Origin: Elephas maximus indicus | Lineage: Eukaryota > Chordata > Mammalia > Proboscidea > Elephantidae | Assembly: GCF_024166365.1 (NCBI RefSeq) | Contig: NC_064825.1 | Location: 99,586,480 to 99,650,479 of the forward strand | Direction of reading: 5' to 3' | Length of the DNA stretch: 64,000 nt | Shown: positions 36,986 to 50,374 of the stretch, piece after piece | Layout of the letters: every line of letters begins with the position of its first letter | Position numbering within the stretch: the first letter of the stretch is position 1 | Notes under the pieces: generated by a model | Told to the model about the DNA's origin: nothing | Database searches by the model: none | What the model saw: the letters and a program-made list of their open reading frames with translations, nothing else | Translations under genes and position numbers: made by a program

Positions 36986-39900
36986 GGCCATTAAGCTAAA
37001 GGAAAAGTTGCGTTTATACAGGGTTAAAATATCTTACAAGGAGAACAGTGAGTCTTGGTTGAGGTTCACGTTCCTTCTAGTACTCAGCTCTCTCCTCCGA
37101 CCACTGCACACCCAAACGGATTATTCAACATTGAAAACTGTCCTTCAAAATCAGTAGTATAAAGTCCTAGCTCTATATATGTAAGTGAAGAGGGGAGAGA
37201 GGGCTAGATTTGGGAACGTTTTGTTCGACAATGTCCATACTGTTCAATGGTAATACCTCTCCTCCCTACAGCATCTTTAATGAAGAAGGGTTGATGTGAC
37301 TTTGGGAAGGGAAGTTTTGGCCTTCTCCTCACTTTTTATTTTATGGCCATGGATTATTATTATCCTGGGGGCCAGTTTGCCAACCATCCTCCCCCAGCTA
37401 GGCTGTCGGCCTTTGCACCTGGCAGTCAAGGCCATCAAACCAACCAGGAGCCCCAGAATGTCTTAAAGTCCTAGAAGATGATGGCCTCTCCCTGCGATAT
37501 AGCCCAGAGTATAAATGCATTTGTGGTTGTTTTCATGGCAACGTTCCTCTTGTCTACCCAGCCAGAATGCGGGGAGAGGAGGAACTGGAGCTGGGCCCCG
37601 TGTGGTCTCAGCAATGTGTGCTGGGGACCTATCTCATGTGGTGCCCCCACCCCCTTGCAGTGTCTTTGAACTAACCTGGCCACCTTGCTTCCCAAAGCTG
37701 GAGGCACCATAGTGAGAGCTGAGGATCAAGTATAGTTATAAAAATTTAAGGAAAGTTATACAAGCCCATGTCCTCCAAGCACCACGCAAGACTTGGAGAC
37801 AAGCCTCTCTGTGTGCCCCCAGAGCCCTCTACTCCCTTGCCCTGGAAGTAGTGATGGCATCTGAAGGGTGGTAGCAGCACCTTACTGTTAAGCCTTGGCA
37901 TACTGAGACTCCTTCCCTGCAGAGAGTAGGGGCTCTCAGTGTTGGGGAGGCTGCCCGTTGATCTGCCAGCTACTCATCGCTTCATGCTTGCATTGTTCTC
38001 TCTCTTGAGATCTTAGGCAAATTGCCAAAGGAAAACCTCACTTCTTTTAGCTTATTTGCTTAGCAGTGAACTACATAGCAGGTAGATTCTGCTCACCACC
38101 TGCCTTCATGAGACTGAGCTCCTGAGGAAGCCAGGTGGCCATGGGAGAGATAGATGCCGAGGACTGCTTGGCCCACACAGGAGCTGCTGCAGTGGGCGCT
38201 TCCTGCCCTAGAATGCAGAAAGCCTGGGCCAGGCCCCTGGCTGAGGGGGCACAAGGGCGCACCAAGGTTCTCTTCCCAGAGAGAAGGCTGTGGAGAGGAG
38301 GGCACTCAATCAGAGAACCGAGTAGGTGAGCAGAGGCAAGTGAATCACAGGGAGCTCAGTGTGGCGCCGGCTGCCCTAGAGGCCAACCAAGGCGGCAGCC
38401 ATCAGGGCTGGGACGGCATGTCCCGGCTCTAACTTTGCCTTGGGTTAAACACAGCCCAGAGCAGTCACTTGTCCACTTGGGGCCGGGGTCTTCTCATCTC
38501 TGTTGTGAAGGGACTGGACTAGCTAGAGGGTTTCTAAACTCCCTTTCAGCTCAATGATTCTGGGAGTCTTAGATTGGTAAGCAGGCCCTAAAGACTGGGA
38601 TAGAAGGGAGAAGCGGCACAGTCCTGGGGGTAGCAACCTTTGAGGAGATGAACAAGGATGTGTTACACCAGCACATTTAATTATAACCACTCTGGGCAGT
38701 GAAGGCCGCAGAGCCTTTTCTACTGGAGGCTTTTTCTTCTCAAGCTTTTGGGTTGAAATTTGCCTGACATAGGTCTACCCCAGCCAGAAAGCAGGCACAT
38801 AAGAGGAACTGAGCGCCAGGGATCCCTTCCAGATGAATCCACTTAAAACCCTCTCTCTCCCTTCCCTCTTCCTGGGGGAGGGGGATCTATCTTGGTTCTC
38901 TTTCTCTTTGTACTGATTCTCTTCTGGGTGAGAACATACCTATGGAGAACGTTCCTCCCTTGTCCTTCCCCAGTCTCTTGTACATTTAAGAAGGAAACTG
39001 GGGGACTGTCCCAGCCTCAAGTTCTTTCTTCCTTTCTCTTTCTATATTTTGGGGAGCCTGAATTATTTCAGTGAACTTCAGAACTGGAAAAGGCTTCTTG
39101 AGAGTCATTCCAAGAAACTCAAATAGATGAAACACTTAAAACCAAGCCTTCAAGAACATTTAATTCCATGTCCAAGACCCCTTTAACCACTATAAGATCA
39201 ATTTTAGAGCTACAGTTCACAAAGAGGCCTGGCTCTTATTAAGAAAGGCCAATGCCAGATCCTTCCCCAGTCTTGATTCTGGAGCAGTTACTTGCCATGG
39301 GAGGCAGCTAGCCTCCAGATGAGAACTCCAGGCAGAGGCAGATGCCCGGATTCCCTCTGAAGCCTTGGGCAGCTCAGGGCAGAGGGGCTAACTTCTCCCC
39401 ACCGTGGTTTCATTCAGCCCAACCCAAGGGACTATTCTGCACCAGGACCCTGAGCCTCGTGGATCTAGTCCTCCACGCTGATGGAACTCAAGGAAAAAGG
39501 AAGAAAAGGCAAGTATTTCTCCCCCAGGAGCTACCTGGAGGGACCTCCCAGAGGTCTGAAAGGCCTGACTTGGAGGGCAGTCATTGTGTGCTACAAGCTT
39601 AAGTGAGGGCTGGGACTTGGTGCCAAAACCCAAGCTGCAAGTCCCAAATCAGGCATATATCTGAGGGGGAGCCACCCCCAGAAGGAGGCCCCTTCTCTCA
39701 GGCAGGGAAACCTGGCCTCAGGAGGGCATGCTGCCAGCCACATCTGGAAAAGAGCAACTGATCCAAGAAGCCAGCCCATGAACCCTTCCAAAGGCCATTA
39801 TAGGCTTGAGATTCCTAGGCCCTAAGGAAAGAAACTTAAGGGTAGGCTCTCTAAGAACATGCAAAAGGCTGTAAAAACACTCTCCCCATGCCTGGAGGAA

Positions 39901-41180
39901 CACAGACCCACGCCCACTGTGGGAGGCTCTGGGAAGGTATGATGCTGGGCCAGAGAGGGCTGAAGAGGGAAGGGAGTCGTTCTGAGGCCGTGTAAGTAAG
40001 GCTGCCCTGCCATGAGACACGGGCAGTGTCCTCTAGCAAATCCTGCGCTACTCTGGCCCCTCTGCCTCTATGACCTCAAGCGCTAGCTTATGTGCTCCGA
40101 GTTGTAAGGCCTTCCATTCCAGGATACTGTCTAAAGCCCAAGTGAGTGACCAGGGTAGGGCTGGGGAAGGGACAAGCATCCCACCTTCCTCCTGGAGGGG
40201 TCCTGGCAGGGCTCCAGCACTGACTGGATGGGGAACAAAGCTGCCCAGACCTCCTGCCCAAGGAGCCCGTTACGCTGCCCCCTGCTAGACAGCAGGGGAG
40301 AGCTGAAGTGTGCATGCCCCGCCCCACCGCACCCCGCCCTGCAGCCACGCCTTCCTGTCTCCTAGACGCTTCTTTTTCCAGCGTCGTGCGTGGACCTGGG
40401 TGCCGGCTGAAGGCGTGCGGGGACCCGTCTTCTCAGCTTCCTTCATGGTCTGGCTCCTCCCTTGGCCAGTGTGCACCCAGAACCAGAGTCTCCAGGGTTC
40501 GAGGGAGCTGGGACGTGTCCTCCCTGGGGACGGTCGGATGGCTGCAGGTTCTTCAACACCAACTCCTCTCTGAGTGTATTCAGCACAGCACAGCCAGGAT
40601 GAAGCAGCACTGCCGCCACTGGGGGTGAAGACGGGGAGCTGCCTTGGCTCCAGGATGTCTGATTCAGTGTGCTTTTAGGAAGAGAGGAGGCGATAGGGCA
40701 GGAGCAGATTCTGGAGACCAGCCTGTTCTTCGGACACACCTTCATTGGCCTGGTGACCAGGGACCACACAGAAAAGGGAGGATGGGCATGACCGGATGTT
40801 GGTGTTGCTGGGTCAGGACGGGAATCTAACTGGCTCAACGGCCAAACTGGGCAGGGCAAAGAGGAGTGGAGAGGAAGGGTGTTCAGCTTATAGTGGATGC
40901 AAGGCTGCAAACTGTGGCCACCTGAATCCGCTGCCTTCGGCCAGGAGCAGGGCTCTCGGGCCTCATCGCCAGGGAGGTGCAGGGGCCTGCGGCCCCCTTC
41001 CTGCCAGCAGTCCATGGGGCCTCAGACTTGGGGCGGCTGAAAGTGCTGAGGGTCAGGCCCCTGGACCAGGCCAGGTTCCTAAGAGGAAAGTCGAGTGGGA
41101 GGCTGGGGGCCTGGAAAGCATGGGCGTGGCCAGTGCCCCGAGGTGGGGGAGGGCACAGGGATCGGGCAGGAGGGGCCCTG

Positions 41181-41534
<354 letters not shown>

Positions 41535-42175
41535 TCACAGGCTGGCTGGGAGGGGTAACCCTCCAGTACCCATGGGGCTCTCCCCTTCCACTAAATGATC
41601 GTTTCTCTCTCAAGAGTCCAACACTGTAATGACCCCACTCTTTAGCATTTACATTGGAGGCTCTTAAAACCTTTATGGACACCAGATACCCCTAGGAGGG
41701 TATGGATGTTATGCTTTGGGTGCCTCTGTTCCCAGGGCCAGGTGGTCAGCTGATAGGAAGTCAATTTTAAGGACTGAACTTCAAACTTCATCGAGGGCCC
41801 AGTAAAAGCGTTGCCCCAGGACATAGCTAATCAGCTGAGCATACCCCGGCAGCTGGGCAAGGTCCTGACTCCCTAATTTCAGACACAGCTGCAGACTTTG
41901 TCCCTGGTCTGTGGACTCCTGAAAGAGCAGGGACTGTGTCTTAGTCACCTCTGGCTCCTCCACCAGGCCCAGTGCATAGTAGCTGTCTGGCAAATGGGAG
42001 CTGACCTGAACAACGAGCTTTGGCATTGGGACTGTGGAGCTCTGGGTTTGCTGGTTGTGGTTGTGGCAGGGGTTGGGGGTGAGGCGTAGGGTTCTCCCAG
42101 GAGCCAAAGTCAGTGGCTGACGTTCCAGGGGCTGAGCCCTGGAGCATTCAGAGCTCCCTCATGATAAAGGCAGTC

Positions 42176-42372
42176 CCGGAGTGTGGCAAATGGTTAAGCA
42201 CTCAACTACTAGCTGAAAAGTTGGCAGTTCAAACCCACCCAGAGTCATCTCAGAAGATGGGCCTAGCGCTCTGCTTCTGAAAGACCACAACCTTGAAAAC
42301 CCTATGGAGCAGTATTTCTCTGGCACACATGGGGTCACCCTGAGTCAAAATCAATTTGATGGCAAGTTACAG
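42176..42372 (+). repeat. AfroSINE, long subtype, old
   Basis: Sense copy with gtgtggcaaatggttaagca, gttcaaacccaccc, ggcctagcgctctgcttctg, and a tail gagtcaaaatcaatttgatg. Heavily mutated. Confidence 0.88.
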
Positions 42373-43618
42373 AACGACTTCATGATGGAAGGGGCTGCCT
42401 TGGGGTAGCAAGTGCCCAGAACTGGGTGGATGGAGGCCCAAGGTAGGTGGCCACATACAAAGGATGGGGAGGTATGGGGGAACTCAGATGTCCAGTGGGG
42501 AGTTCAACAGCATATCTTCCATCTGTGCAACTGAAATTCCTTTCCCCTCCCCAACTTGGGCCTCCAGGCTTCCCTTTTCCTCCCTCTCTATGCATTGATG
42601 TGGGGCTGGCCTTGGGTGTGGAGCAGGGTGAGCAGGCTGAGCTCTGAGGAGACCCATCATGCACCTCTCAGACAGCAAAGGGGTTCTTGCACCTCCTGGC
42701 CTGCCCTGCCCTCCTCCTGGGTGCACTGAGACAAAGCATTTAGAAACAGAGTAGGGAGGAGACTGCACCCTCAGGTCCCCGGGGCATCCTAATGGCCACA
42801 GAAGCCGTTTGCAGGTTGCCCGTGGCGTTCCTCTTCACTGATTTAGGGAGTGGGGGCAGTTGGTCTTCCCTCTCCCCCCACACCGGAAGAGGCCTGGGGC
42901 CATGATACGAGGGGCTACAGGTGAGGGGGATGAGGGTGGCTCCCTGTTTTGTTTTTTCCCTCCAGCTTGTGAGTGCAGGCAGCAGAGACCAAGGCGGAGA
43001 AGCACCAGAGCCAGAGATGGGGGCGGGGGGTAGATGAGATGAAAGCCTGCAGCAGGAGCCAGTCCAGATGGTGCGTGTACCAGACACCCCACATTCCTCA
43101 GCCTCACCTCCAGGCCTGACCCCCAGCCCTTTCCACATGAATCCTGGGAGGGGGAGGTGCAGAGCTGGTCTGGTGGGCGCCCAGGAACCATTGGTTAGCA
43201 TAGCAGTGCGGCAGGGAGGCGTAAAGGAGTCTTAGGGATGTCTGTGCAGCTGGCTGGCCGTGGGATGGGCTGGGTTTGAGGCTGTGGCAGGGTGAGGCTG
43301 AGCAGGGAGGGGACGGCCACCTCTCCCTGACAGGTTGAGGGGTGTCAGGAGTGGACTTGTCCAAAAGTATATCTCTCCCAGCACTCTGGGTGCCTGACAT
43401 TAGTAACGATACTCCTCATCCCTCTGCATCTCACTGGGGACTCAAATGCCACCAGAGCGGGGGACTGCTTGTTAAACATGTCAGAAGGTGCTCTGAGAGG
43501 CCAGGAGGAGATGGGACATGGAAGCCAGGGAGAGCTGAGAGCCTGCAAAGCAGACTTTTCAAAACAATATAATCCACAAAGCACTATATTGCATTACCTA
43601 ATTTAGACCTTCCACCCC

Positions 43619-44302
43619 CCATCTGTCGGCTTCTACTGTGGTGGCTTGTGTGTTGCTATGATGCTAGAAGCAACGCCACTGATGTTTTCCATGCCTGCAG
43701 GGTCACCCATGGTGGATAAGTTTCAGTGGAGCTTTCAGACTAAGAGAGACTAGAAAGAAAGGCCTGGAGACCTACTTCTGAAAATTAGCCAATGAAAACC
43801 CTATAGATCACAACAGAATATACCCTCTCCTCACTTACAGACATGGTTAGGTTCCAAAGACCAGGTAGTTAAGGGAAATCAGCATTATGTGAAAATGGAA
43901 GATAACCTCATCAGATCACAAGATGGAGGATGACTACATTATAACTGCCAAATTATATCATTACATAACTGCCAGACTACTGAGAATCATAGCGCAGCCA
44001 AGTTGACACATAACTTTAATCATCGTACCAGCGTTACTCTCGTCTTGCACCTTGACTTCCATTGCTGCCAGACATACGCTGTTAATGTACAAATTAGTCG
44101 GATAGATTTTTTTTACTATTGTCATAAATGTGAAATGTCAGATGAAGAGGTAGTTGACAAGTGAGGAGAGGTTGGATTGTCTGATTGGACCCAAACATGC
44201 CACAATCATAAGGATGACACAGGACCAGGCAACATTTCATACTCTTTACATAGGGTCACCATGAGTTAGAGTTGAGTCGATGGCAGCTAATAACAACAAA
44301 TT
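43619..44302 (+). repeat. RTE-tailed SINE split by ~345 bp of foreign sequence
   Basis: The left part 43619-43830 (catctgtcggcttctactgt through aatgaaaaccctatagatca) and the right part from about 44178 to 44302 (gacacaggaccaggcaacat, gggtcaccatgagttagagt, cagctaataacaac) together follow the order of the element at 53604-53929. The tRNA-Gly head is absent. Between them lies a different repeat whose end (cagccaagttgacacataac) matches the end of the 11163 element. Confidence 0.75.
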
Positions 44303-44339
44303 TAGACCTTACAATACCTTCCAAAAGAGTTGGGCAGAT

Positions 44340-44480
44340 ACTTTTTAGTTTACTAATTAAGAAATTGAGGCTCAGACAGCTTGTGACTTGCCTGAAGTGA
44401 GAAAGACCTGGAGCTAGGATGACAGCCTAAGTCTTGGGACTCATAATTCCATGTTCATTCCAACTTTGCTACCAGATTTC
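44340..44480 (-). repeat. MIR (antisense)
   Basis: attaagaaattgaggctcag, gcttgtgacttgcctgaagt and gactcataattccatgttca follow MIR in reverse orientation. Confidence 0.75.
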
Positions 44481-44786
44481 AGGACTCCCTTTCCTAGGAA
44501 ACATTCTCTGAGTGATTCCTGATGGCCAAGAGGTCCCTGGCCTTCAGCTGGCATCTGTTCTGATGCCCATAGTAAAACTAGCAGAGTTGCAGAGGAAAAA
44601 GCTACTCTGGCTGCCTTTCCGAGGATGGTGGAAAAGGAGCCCCAACTTTCCCTAAAGTCCAGTCAAGCCTGGGTCAAACATTATGCTGAAGAGGAGTAGC
44701 CCTGGGCTTCCACATTCTGGCATAAACTGAGGCACGCATTGAGAACAGGACAAAAGGGCAACCTGGAGCCAAGGGTCTAGGCCTTA

Positions 44787-44981
<195 letters not shown>

Positions 44982-45544
44982 CTACAGGACAAAGCAGATG
45001 TGGTGGGGTCAGGTCCGACCAGGAGGCCTCACCCTCAAGGCGGCACAAACTTGTCGTTGAGCCACCCCCGAGCTTCAGTGTGTGTGTTGGTGCTGTGGGG
45101 GGAAGAAAAGTGTTAGATTCGGTCTGGTCCTCAAGAGCTTCCAGTCTGAAATCCTCAATGGTGAGAGTCGGGGAGTAGGCTCACCATCAATCATGGACGT
45201 GACCTTGGGCCAGTAACTTCAGTTGTCTGAGCTTCAGAATCTAGAGCAGGCAAGTCCTACCCACAGGACAAGTCACTGGCCATCTTCTTAGTTGTCATCT
45301 AACCAATCCCAACAATGGTGTGGCCTTATCTGCTGGGCCACAGACTCCTGTGGAGAATTTGACAAAAGCTATGAATGCCCCACCAGAAAATCACTCTCCT
45401 AGACAGTCACACAGAGTTTTCCAGAAATTTCATGGCTCTCTAGGGACTATCAGCCCAGATGCAGAATTCCTACCTTCCCGAATTTTCCTGCAGTCTCCCA
45501 ACTCAGAACCTCCACATGTTAAGGTAGGTGAGGCTCTGTGGGAT

Positions 45545-45810
45545 AACAGAGGTTCAACTTAACAGCGGAGGCTGTGGCAGTCCAGGAAGGCTTCATGGAG
45601 GAGAAGACTGGAGCTGGGCCTTGCATGGTTGGCAGGAAGGAGGAAAGTCAAGGCCTGAGTTTAGAAACAGCAAGATACATTCAGGAGACTTGAGGAGGCC
45701 ACGCTGCTCAGTTTTGGGGACATGGTGGGAGATTAAGAAGCATGGACGCTGGGGTCAGATGGTGGAGGGCCTCAAATGCCAAGTGAAGCGGTTTGCTCTG
45801 TCACTGAGCA
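45545..45810 (+). repeat. Ancient LINE-derived repeat fragment
   Basis: ccaggaaggcttcatggagg, gaagactggagctgggcctt and aagcatggacgctggggtca belong to the same ancient repeat text as the blocks at 8900 and 30395. Confidence 0.55.
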
Positions 45811-45846
45811 TGGGTGGCTGGGACGATGACTTCTAGGGCCTCCACC

Positions 45847-46192
45847 AAAAAAGCCAAACCCATTGCCATCAAGTCACTCCCAAATCATGGCAACCCCATA
45901 TGCTACAGAGTAGAACTGCTCCACAGAGTTTTCTTGGCTGTAATCTTTATGGAAGCAGATTTTCAGGCCTTTCTTCCAAAGTGCCACTGGGTGGGTCCTA
46001 ACTGCCAACCTTTAGGTTAGTAAAACTTGTTGCCGATTCTGACTCTTAGCAACCTGATAGTATAGAGTAGAACTGCCCCCGTAAGGTTTCCAAGGAGTGG
46101 CTGGTGGATGCGAACTGCCGAACTTTTGGTTAGCAGCTGAACTCTTAACCACTGTGCCACCAGGGCACAAGCTGAGCCACCCAGGGACTTTC
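45847..46192 (-). repeat. Two AfroSINEs, one inserted inside the other
   Basis: An antisense long AfroSINE runs 45847-46020, stops at ctttaggttag, and appears to resume at 46169 as aagctgagccacccaggga. A complete antisense short AfroSINE (tail ttgttgccgattctgactct, head gccaccagggcac) occupies the gap 46021-46168. Confidence 0.85.
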
Positions 46193-46450
46193 TGGGCCCT
46201 CTAGTGGAGGGGATGTCTCTGAGACAGGTGTGTGGGCCAGCCAACTTGGTGGTGGGAGTGTCGGGGCCTTTGCCTTTGCCCAAGCATTTCAGGCAGGCTG
46301 AGAACTTTCCCGGGGTGGTGGGCAAGAGCTGGCCGTGGAGCCTGCTAGCCCCTCCCATGACTTGGGGTCTGGGCAAGTGGTGATGGGGGTCTGGGAGGGT
46401 GGAAAAGGTAAAGTGAGGAGGGACCAGCTTCCAGGCCCAAGATGGCTTTA

Positions 46451-46612
46451 AACCAAAACCAAACCTGTTGCCCTCTAGTCAATTTCGATGCATAGCAGCC
46501 CTACAGGACTGAGTAGAACTGCCCCATAGGGTTTCCAAGGAGTGGCTGGTGGATTTGAACTGGCGATCTTTTGGTTAGCAGCTGAGCTCTTAACCGCTGC
46601 ACAACAGGGCTC
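46451..46612 (-). repeat. AfroSINE, short subtype
   Basis: Antisense copy: aaccaaacctgttgccctct tail end, gccccatagggtttccaagg, and ttaaccgctgcacaacaggg head end. Confidence 0.93.
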
Positions 46613-47208
46613 CAGGGAATAGCTTTAGGCTGAGTCAAAGGCAGACCCTGGCGCTCCCCAGAGGGCAGTTTCTGTCAGCCTTGTGTGGACCTCATAGCTG
46701 ACCTTGCAGACTCAGGTAAGAGCGAGCATGCCCCAAACAGCACCTCAGCAGCAGCCTTACGGACGGGGAGCACGGAGCAGTGACAAGGCCTTGGCAGAGC
46801 CACCAGGTGTCTTATCAGGCACTCAGCAAGGCTGAGACACTGAGAAGGCTGACTTCTGGCAGTCCCAGCTCTCCATCCATTATGATCCAAGCTGCTGCTA
46901 AGGCAGCTACAGAGCCGTCGTCTCTCAAACCTGCTGTTGCTGGAACCAGCATGAGAAGGACCTGGCCCCAGGGAATGGATGAGCCTCTCCCCAGAAAAAC
47001 ACAGAGGCTGACCAGCCAGATTGGGCTTTTAGTGGAGCTGGGGGTCAAAAGTGCTCATGGGAACATTGGCTTTACCAATGGCCTCAGTTTCTATATCCAT
47101 AAAATGGGGCCATTTTCTGCACTGGCTGGCTTATAGGGGTGGATGTGAGCAACAGGTGAGATAGCTGGGAAATGATGTCAGGATGTTTTTAGAGTACTGC
47201 ACACTGTT

Positions 47209-47416
47209 TAAAGAGCTCTGGCGGTGCAATGGTTAAGCACTCAGCTGTTAACCAAAAGGTCAGCAGTTCGAACCCATCAAGACGCTCTGTGGGAGGAAAG
47301 ACCTGGCAATCTGCTTCCGTAAAGAGTAGACCTTAAGGAGCCCTATGGGACAGTTCTACTCTGTCCTATAAAGTTGCTATGAGTTGGAATCAATCTGACA
47401 TCACACAACAACAACA
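47209..47416 (+). repeat. AfroSINE, long subtype
   Basis: Sense copy: agagctctggcggtgcaatg, gttcgaacccatc, ggcaatctgcttccgtaaag and tail gagttggaatcaatctgaca with a cacaacaacaac end. Confidence 0.93.
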
Positions 47417-49856
47417 GCACTCTTCATTTATAGTTCCTGACCCTTCTCACTGTGTTTTGCTGGAGATGTCAAAAATGATGGGGTACGTGTGTCCCGTGTT
47501 AGTGTGGGGCTGCCTGCTATTGTGTTCCCCACTCCTGCTCTAACTCAGGCTTTCCCCTCCCTAATCCCAAGTATCCATACACACACATGTGTGCGATGGG
47601 CCTGAGCCATTTCTTTCCAGAGTCACCCCATCTCCCTACCCTGCCCTGTTGTACGAGAAGCAGTCTTCCTGTGTGCCCCCTGGAAATCAGCCCTCTCCCA
47701 GGCTTGGGGTCCCAGCCCCTGCCCCAGAGCCTCCTGGACCCCCTTTCCTCAGGGGCTCCTGGGGTCCAGGCCCAGGCCCAGGCCGCCCACTGGGAGCCAA
47801 GGGTGGATCAGGTCTCCTCCTGTGCTGCTGAAACGGGATCCCCCTTTATCAGTGGCCTGGAATGGGGGGCTGGGGGCAGGATGAGAGAATGAATCAGAGG
47901 AGCTTGTTTTCATTTCATGTTTAATTTCCTGCAGGCTTAGCTCAGCCTTTCCGCTCCTTCCTCAGCCTCCCAGGGCTTTCTGGGGGAAGGGGGATGCTGG
48001 GGGAGGGGGAAGGGCAAAGTCCGCTAGAGGCATCAAGATATATGGCTTCTTTCTTTCTTTGGGGGTGGGGAGAAGGCAAGAAAAAGTTTCTGTTGCTACC
48101 ACTGCTGGGGCTTCCCTTGAGCCTCGGTGGGTTCCTGGTCCCAGTTGTAGGAATGTAGGCTGGGAGCGGCCACTGCAGCCACCACAACAGAGGGTCCAGA
48201 CCCCAGTGGGCAGAGAGGGACACAGAGGAGAGAAGGAGGTGGCCAGTTGTCTGGCGAAAAGGGTCTAGAATGGAGGGGCAGAGCAGTCCAGTCGGGGGGA
48301 TGGAATGTGAGGGGGGCTGGGGCTGTGTGAGGGAGGAGGAGGCTGTGGGGAAGAAGGGAGACCCGGGGTTATCCAGGGAAGATGGATGAACAGGCGGGGG
48401 AGAGGTGAGCGAAGATAACACTGTCTTTGGGAAGGGAGTGAAAGAAGGTCAGACTCAGGGATTTATTTGAGGGCTAAAGATGGAGGGTGGAAGGAGGCAG
48501 CAGCCTGAGGGGGAGAGGCCAAGGGAAGCAAGCTGCCCACCTCCTCCACCTCTTCACAAGTTCCTTTGTCCCTGGGCCTCACCGTTGCATAAAGCCATAG
48601 CTTCAGAGTCTGGCTTTTCTGTCCAGATTCAAGGCTTGAGCTAAGTTAGCCTCTGTGGTCTTCAGTATCCTCACTGATAAATTGGGTGGTGGCGGGAGTA
48701 TCCCTGAGCCCTTAAGTGCTCCTGTTCACAGTGCGGTGCGAAGACTTGGAACGTCCTGTCCAGCCCTGCTGGGGACTTCCATTTTGAACCCCTGAAGCCC
48801 ATCAGTGCTCTGAGGGCTCCCCTACAGATGCAGCCCTAGTCCCCACAGCCCACTCCTGTACTTCAGGGCTCCACAGCCCCGGCCTGGGCCACCGTGCAGT
48901 CCCTAGGAGGAAGGAGGAGCTCCCCCATTCTGAACGTGGCACCCAGGACCACCCCGCTCCCAGCCCACCCTGGCCTGGACGCACTCAGCACAGGCCTCTC
49001 TGAGGACCAGGCTATGCAAGGAATCAACTGTCTTGGTGGAGGCCTCGCTAACCACAGCCCATCTGGGGCCAGGGCGGGGTGGCCCAGGGCGGGGAGGCCT
49101 CTGTCTTATTGTCTTCAGACACCAGCTGGGAAGATTGGAATCCCAGACAGCAGAGAGAGGCCCCTGCAGAACCCTGGAGCCGGGCCAGACGCCAGGGTTC
49201 TTCCCAGGAAAAGTCCATCTCAGGGCCCCCACCTTCTCTGTCCCCATCACCATTCTATGCCAGGCACCTGGCTTCCCACCAGCAGAGTGGGGCCCCTGAA
49301 TATGCTCAGCAGAGGCAGGCAGGAGGTTCCATCACAAGCCCCCACCGCCAGGGCACTGCCAGGCCTGGAGCTCAACCCAGAGGTCTGACGCACACGAAGA
49401 TCCCACCCACCCTGCTGTCTTTAGACAAAGAAAAGTCTGAACAATTTGGCATGTGTCCTGGTACTGCAAACTGCAGTCAAATAAGCACTGGGCTGGGACT
49501 CAGAAGTCCTGGCTTCTAGTTTCAGAGCTGCTCCTGAATCACCGTTAACCTCAGGCTGATCACTGTCCCACCTCCTGGGTCTCTTCTTCCTTGACTATCA
49601 GCTGAGAAGACCAGCACTAGCATTCTTTAACTACGATCCTCCCATTAGGTGATGAGATATGCAAAAGGTCAGGGTTTCCTCTTCTGCTTTGGCTGCCAGG
49701 AAGCTCAAGGTTGAAGTTTGTGCCCAGTGGTAACTATTATCCTTTGCCTAAATTGTTGACATAATTGCCTCCCCATTTCATGACACAGTTCTTATTCTTA
49801 GATTAAAATAAAAAACCTTTAATTGTAAGCCGTCTCAACTTCTTTCTGGAAGTAAG

Positions 49857-50195
49857 CATATATGTGTGCATGTATGTGTGTGTGTACACAGGTGCGCATG
49901 CAGAGAAGACACTCCATTTTAAATGTAAGGCAGTGACTGAAAAATGCTGCACTTTTCCATGTTTTGTCCTGGGAGAGCCATCCTTCTTTCAGTACTAAGT
50001 GAATTCTTCTCCTCCTGGGCACTCCCATCCATTTGTTAGGAAGCATGCATGCAACACCCACATGACACACGTGTGCACACATTCACATGTGCGTACTCAT
50101 ATACACACGTATGCATACACACAAGTGCAAGTGCACACATGTACCCACATGTGTACATACACATGTACATATATTCATGCCTATGCACATGTATA
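49857..50195. repeat. Paired GT and CA microsatellites
   Basis: A TG-rich run (about 49857-49905) and a longer CA/ACATGT-rich alternating purine-pyrimidine run (about 50045-50195) lie 140 bp apart with complementary strands. Many ACATGT and CACGTG-like palindromes occur. Reading frames across them are low-complexity. Confidence 0.9.
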
Positions 50196-50374
50196 CTGAA
50201 CGGAACTGCATTTATCCCACACACCAACACAGAACCTACAGGAACGTCCCGTAGCCAGTCACCTCCTTCCTCCATCTACTCTCATGTCTCATCCCAAATC
50301 CATTGGCTGGTGCTGCAGCTGGATCCTGGGGTTCCTGTCCAAACTCTGAGGCACGTGAGGTCACATTTATCCAG

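Larger units (their letters stand above)
36620..41180 (-). other. ALX4: ALX4 3' UTR (~4.5 kb, probable extent)
   Basis: This is the - strand sequence between the ALX4 stop codon and an AATAAA signal at 36643-36648. No AfroSINE or L1 lies in these 4.5 kb, while flanking DNA has roughly one SINE per 2 kb. That supports a retained transcript region. The length agrees with the long 3' UTR I recall for human ALX4. Its stop-proximal part (40.1-41.2 kb) is GC-rich. Open frames in it, including one of 190 codons (40443-41015, - strand), look like chance. A MIR-like remnant may be embedded around 38480-38570. Confidence 0.7.

Noticed and set aside
40443-41015. 190-codon open frame on the - strand, downstream of the ALX4 stop
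   Set aside because: It lies in the GC-rich ALX4 3' UTR, is Pro/Ser-rich low complexity, and matches no known domain.
48894-49388. 164-codon open frame and several overlapping frames in ALX4 intron 2
   Set aside because: GC-rich DNA gives long frames on both strands by chance; there is no domain and no evidence of exon boundaries.
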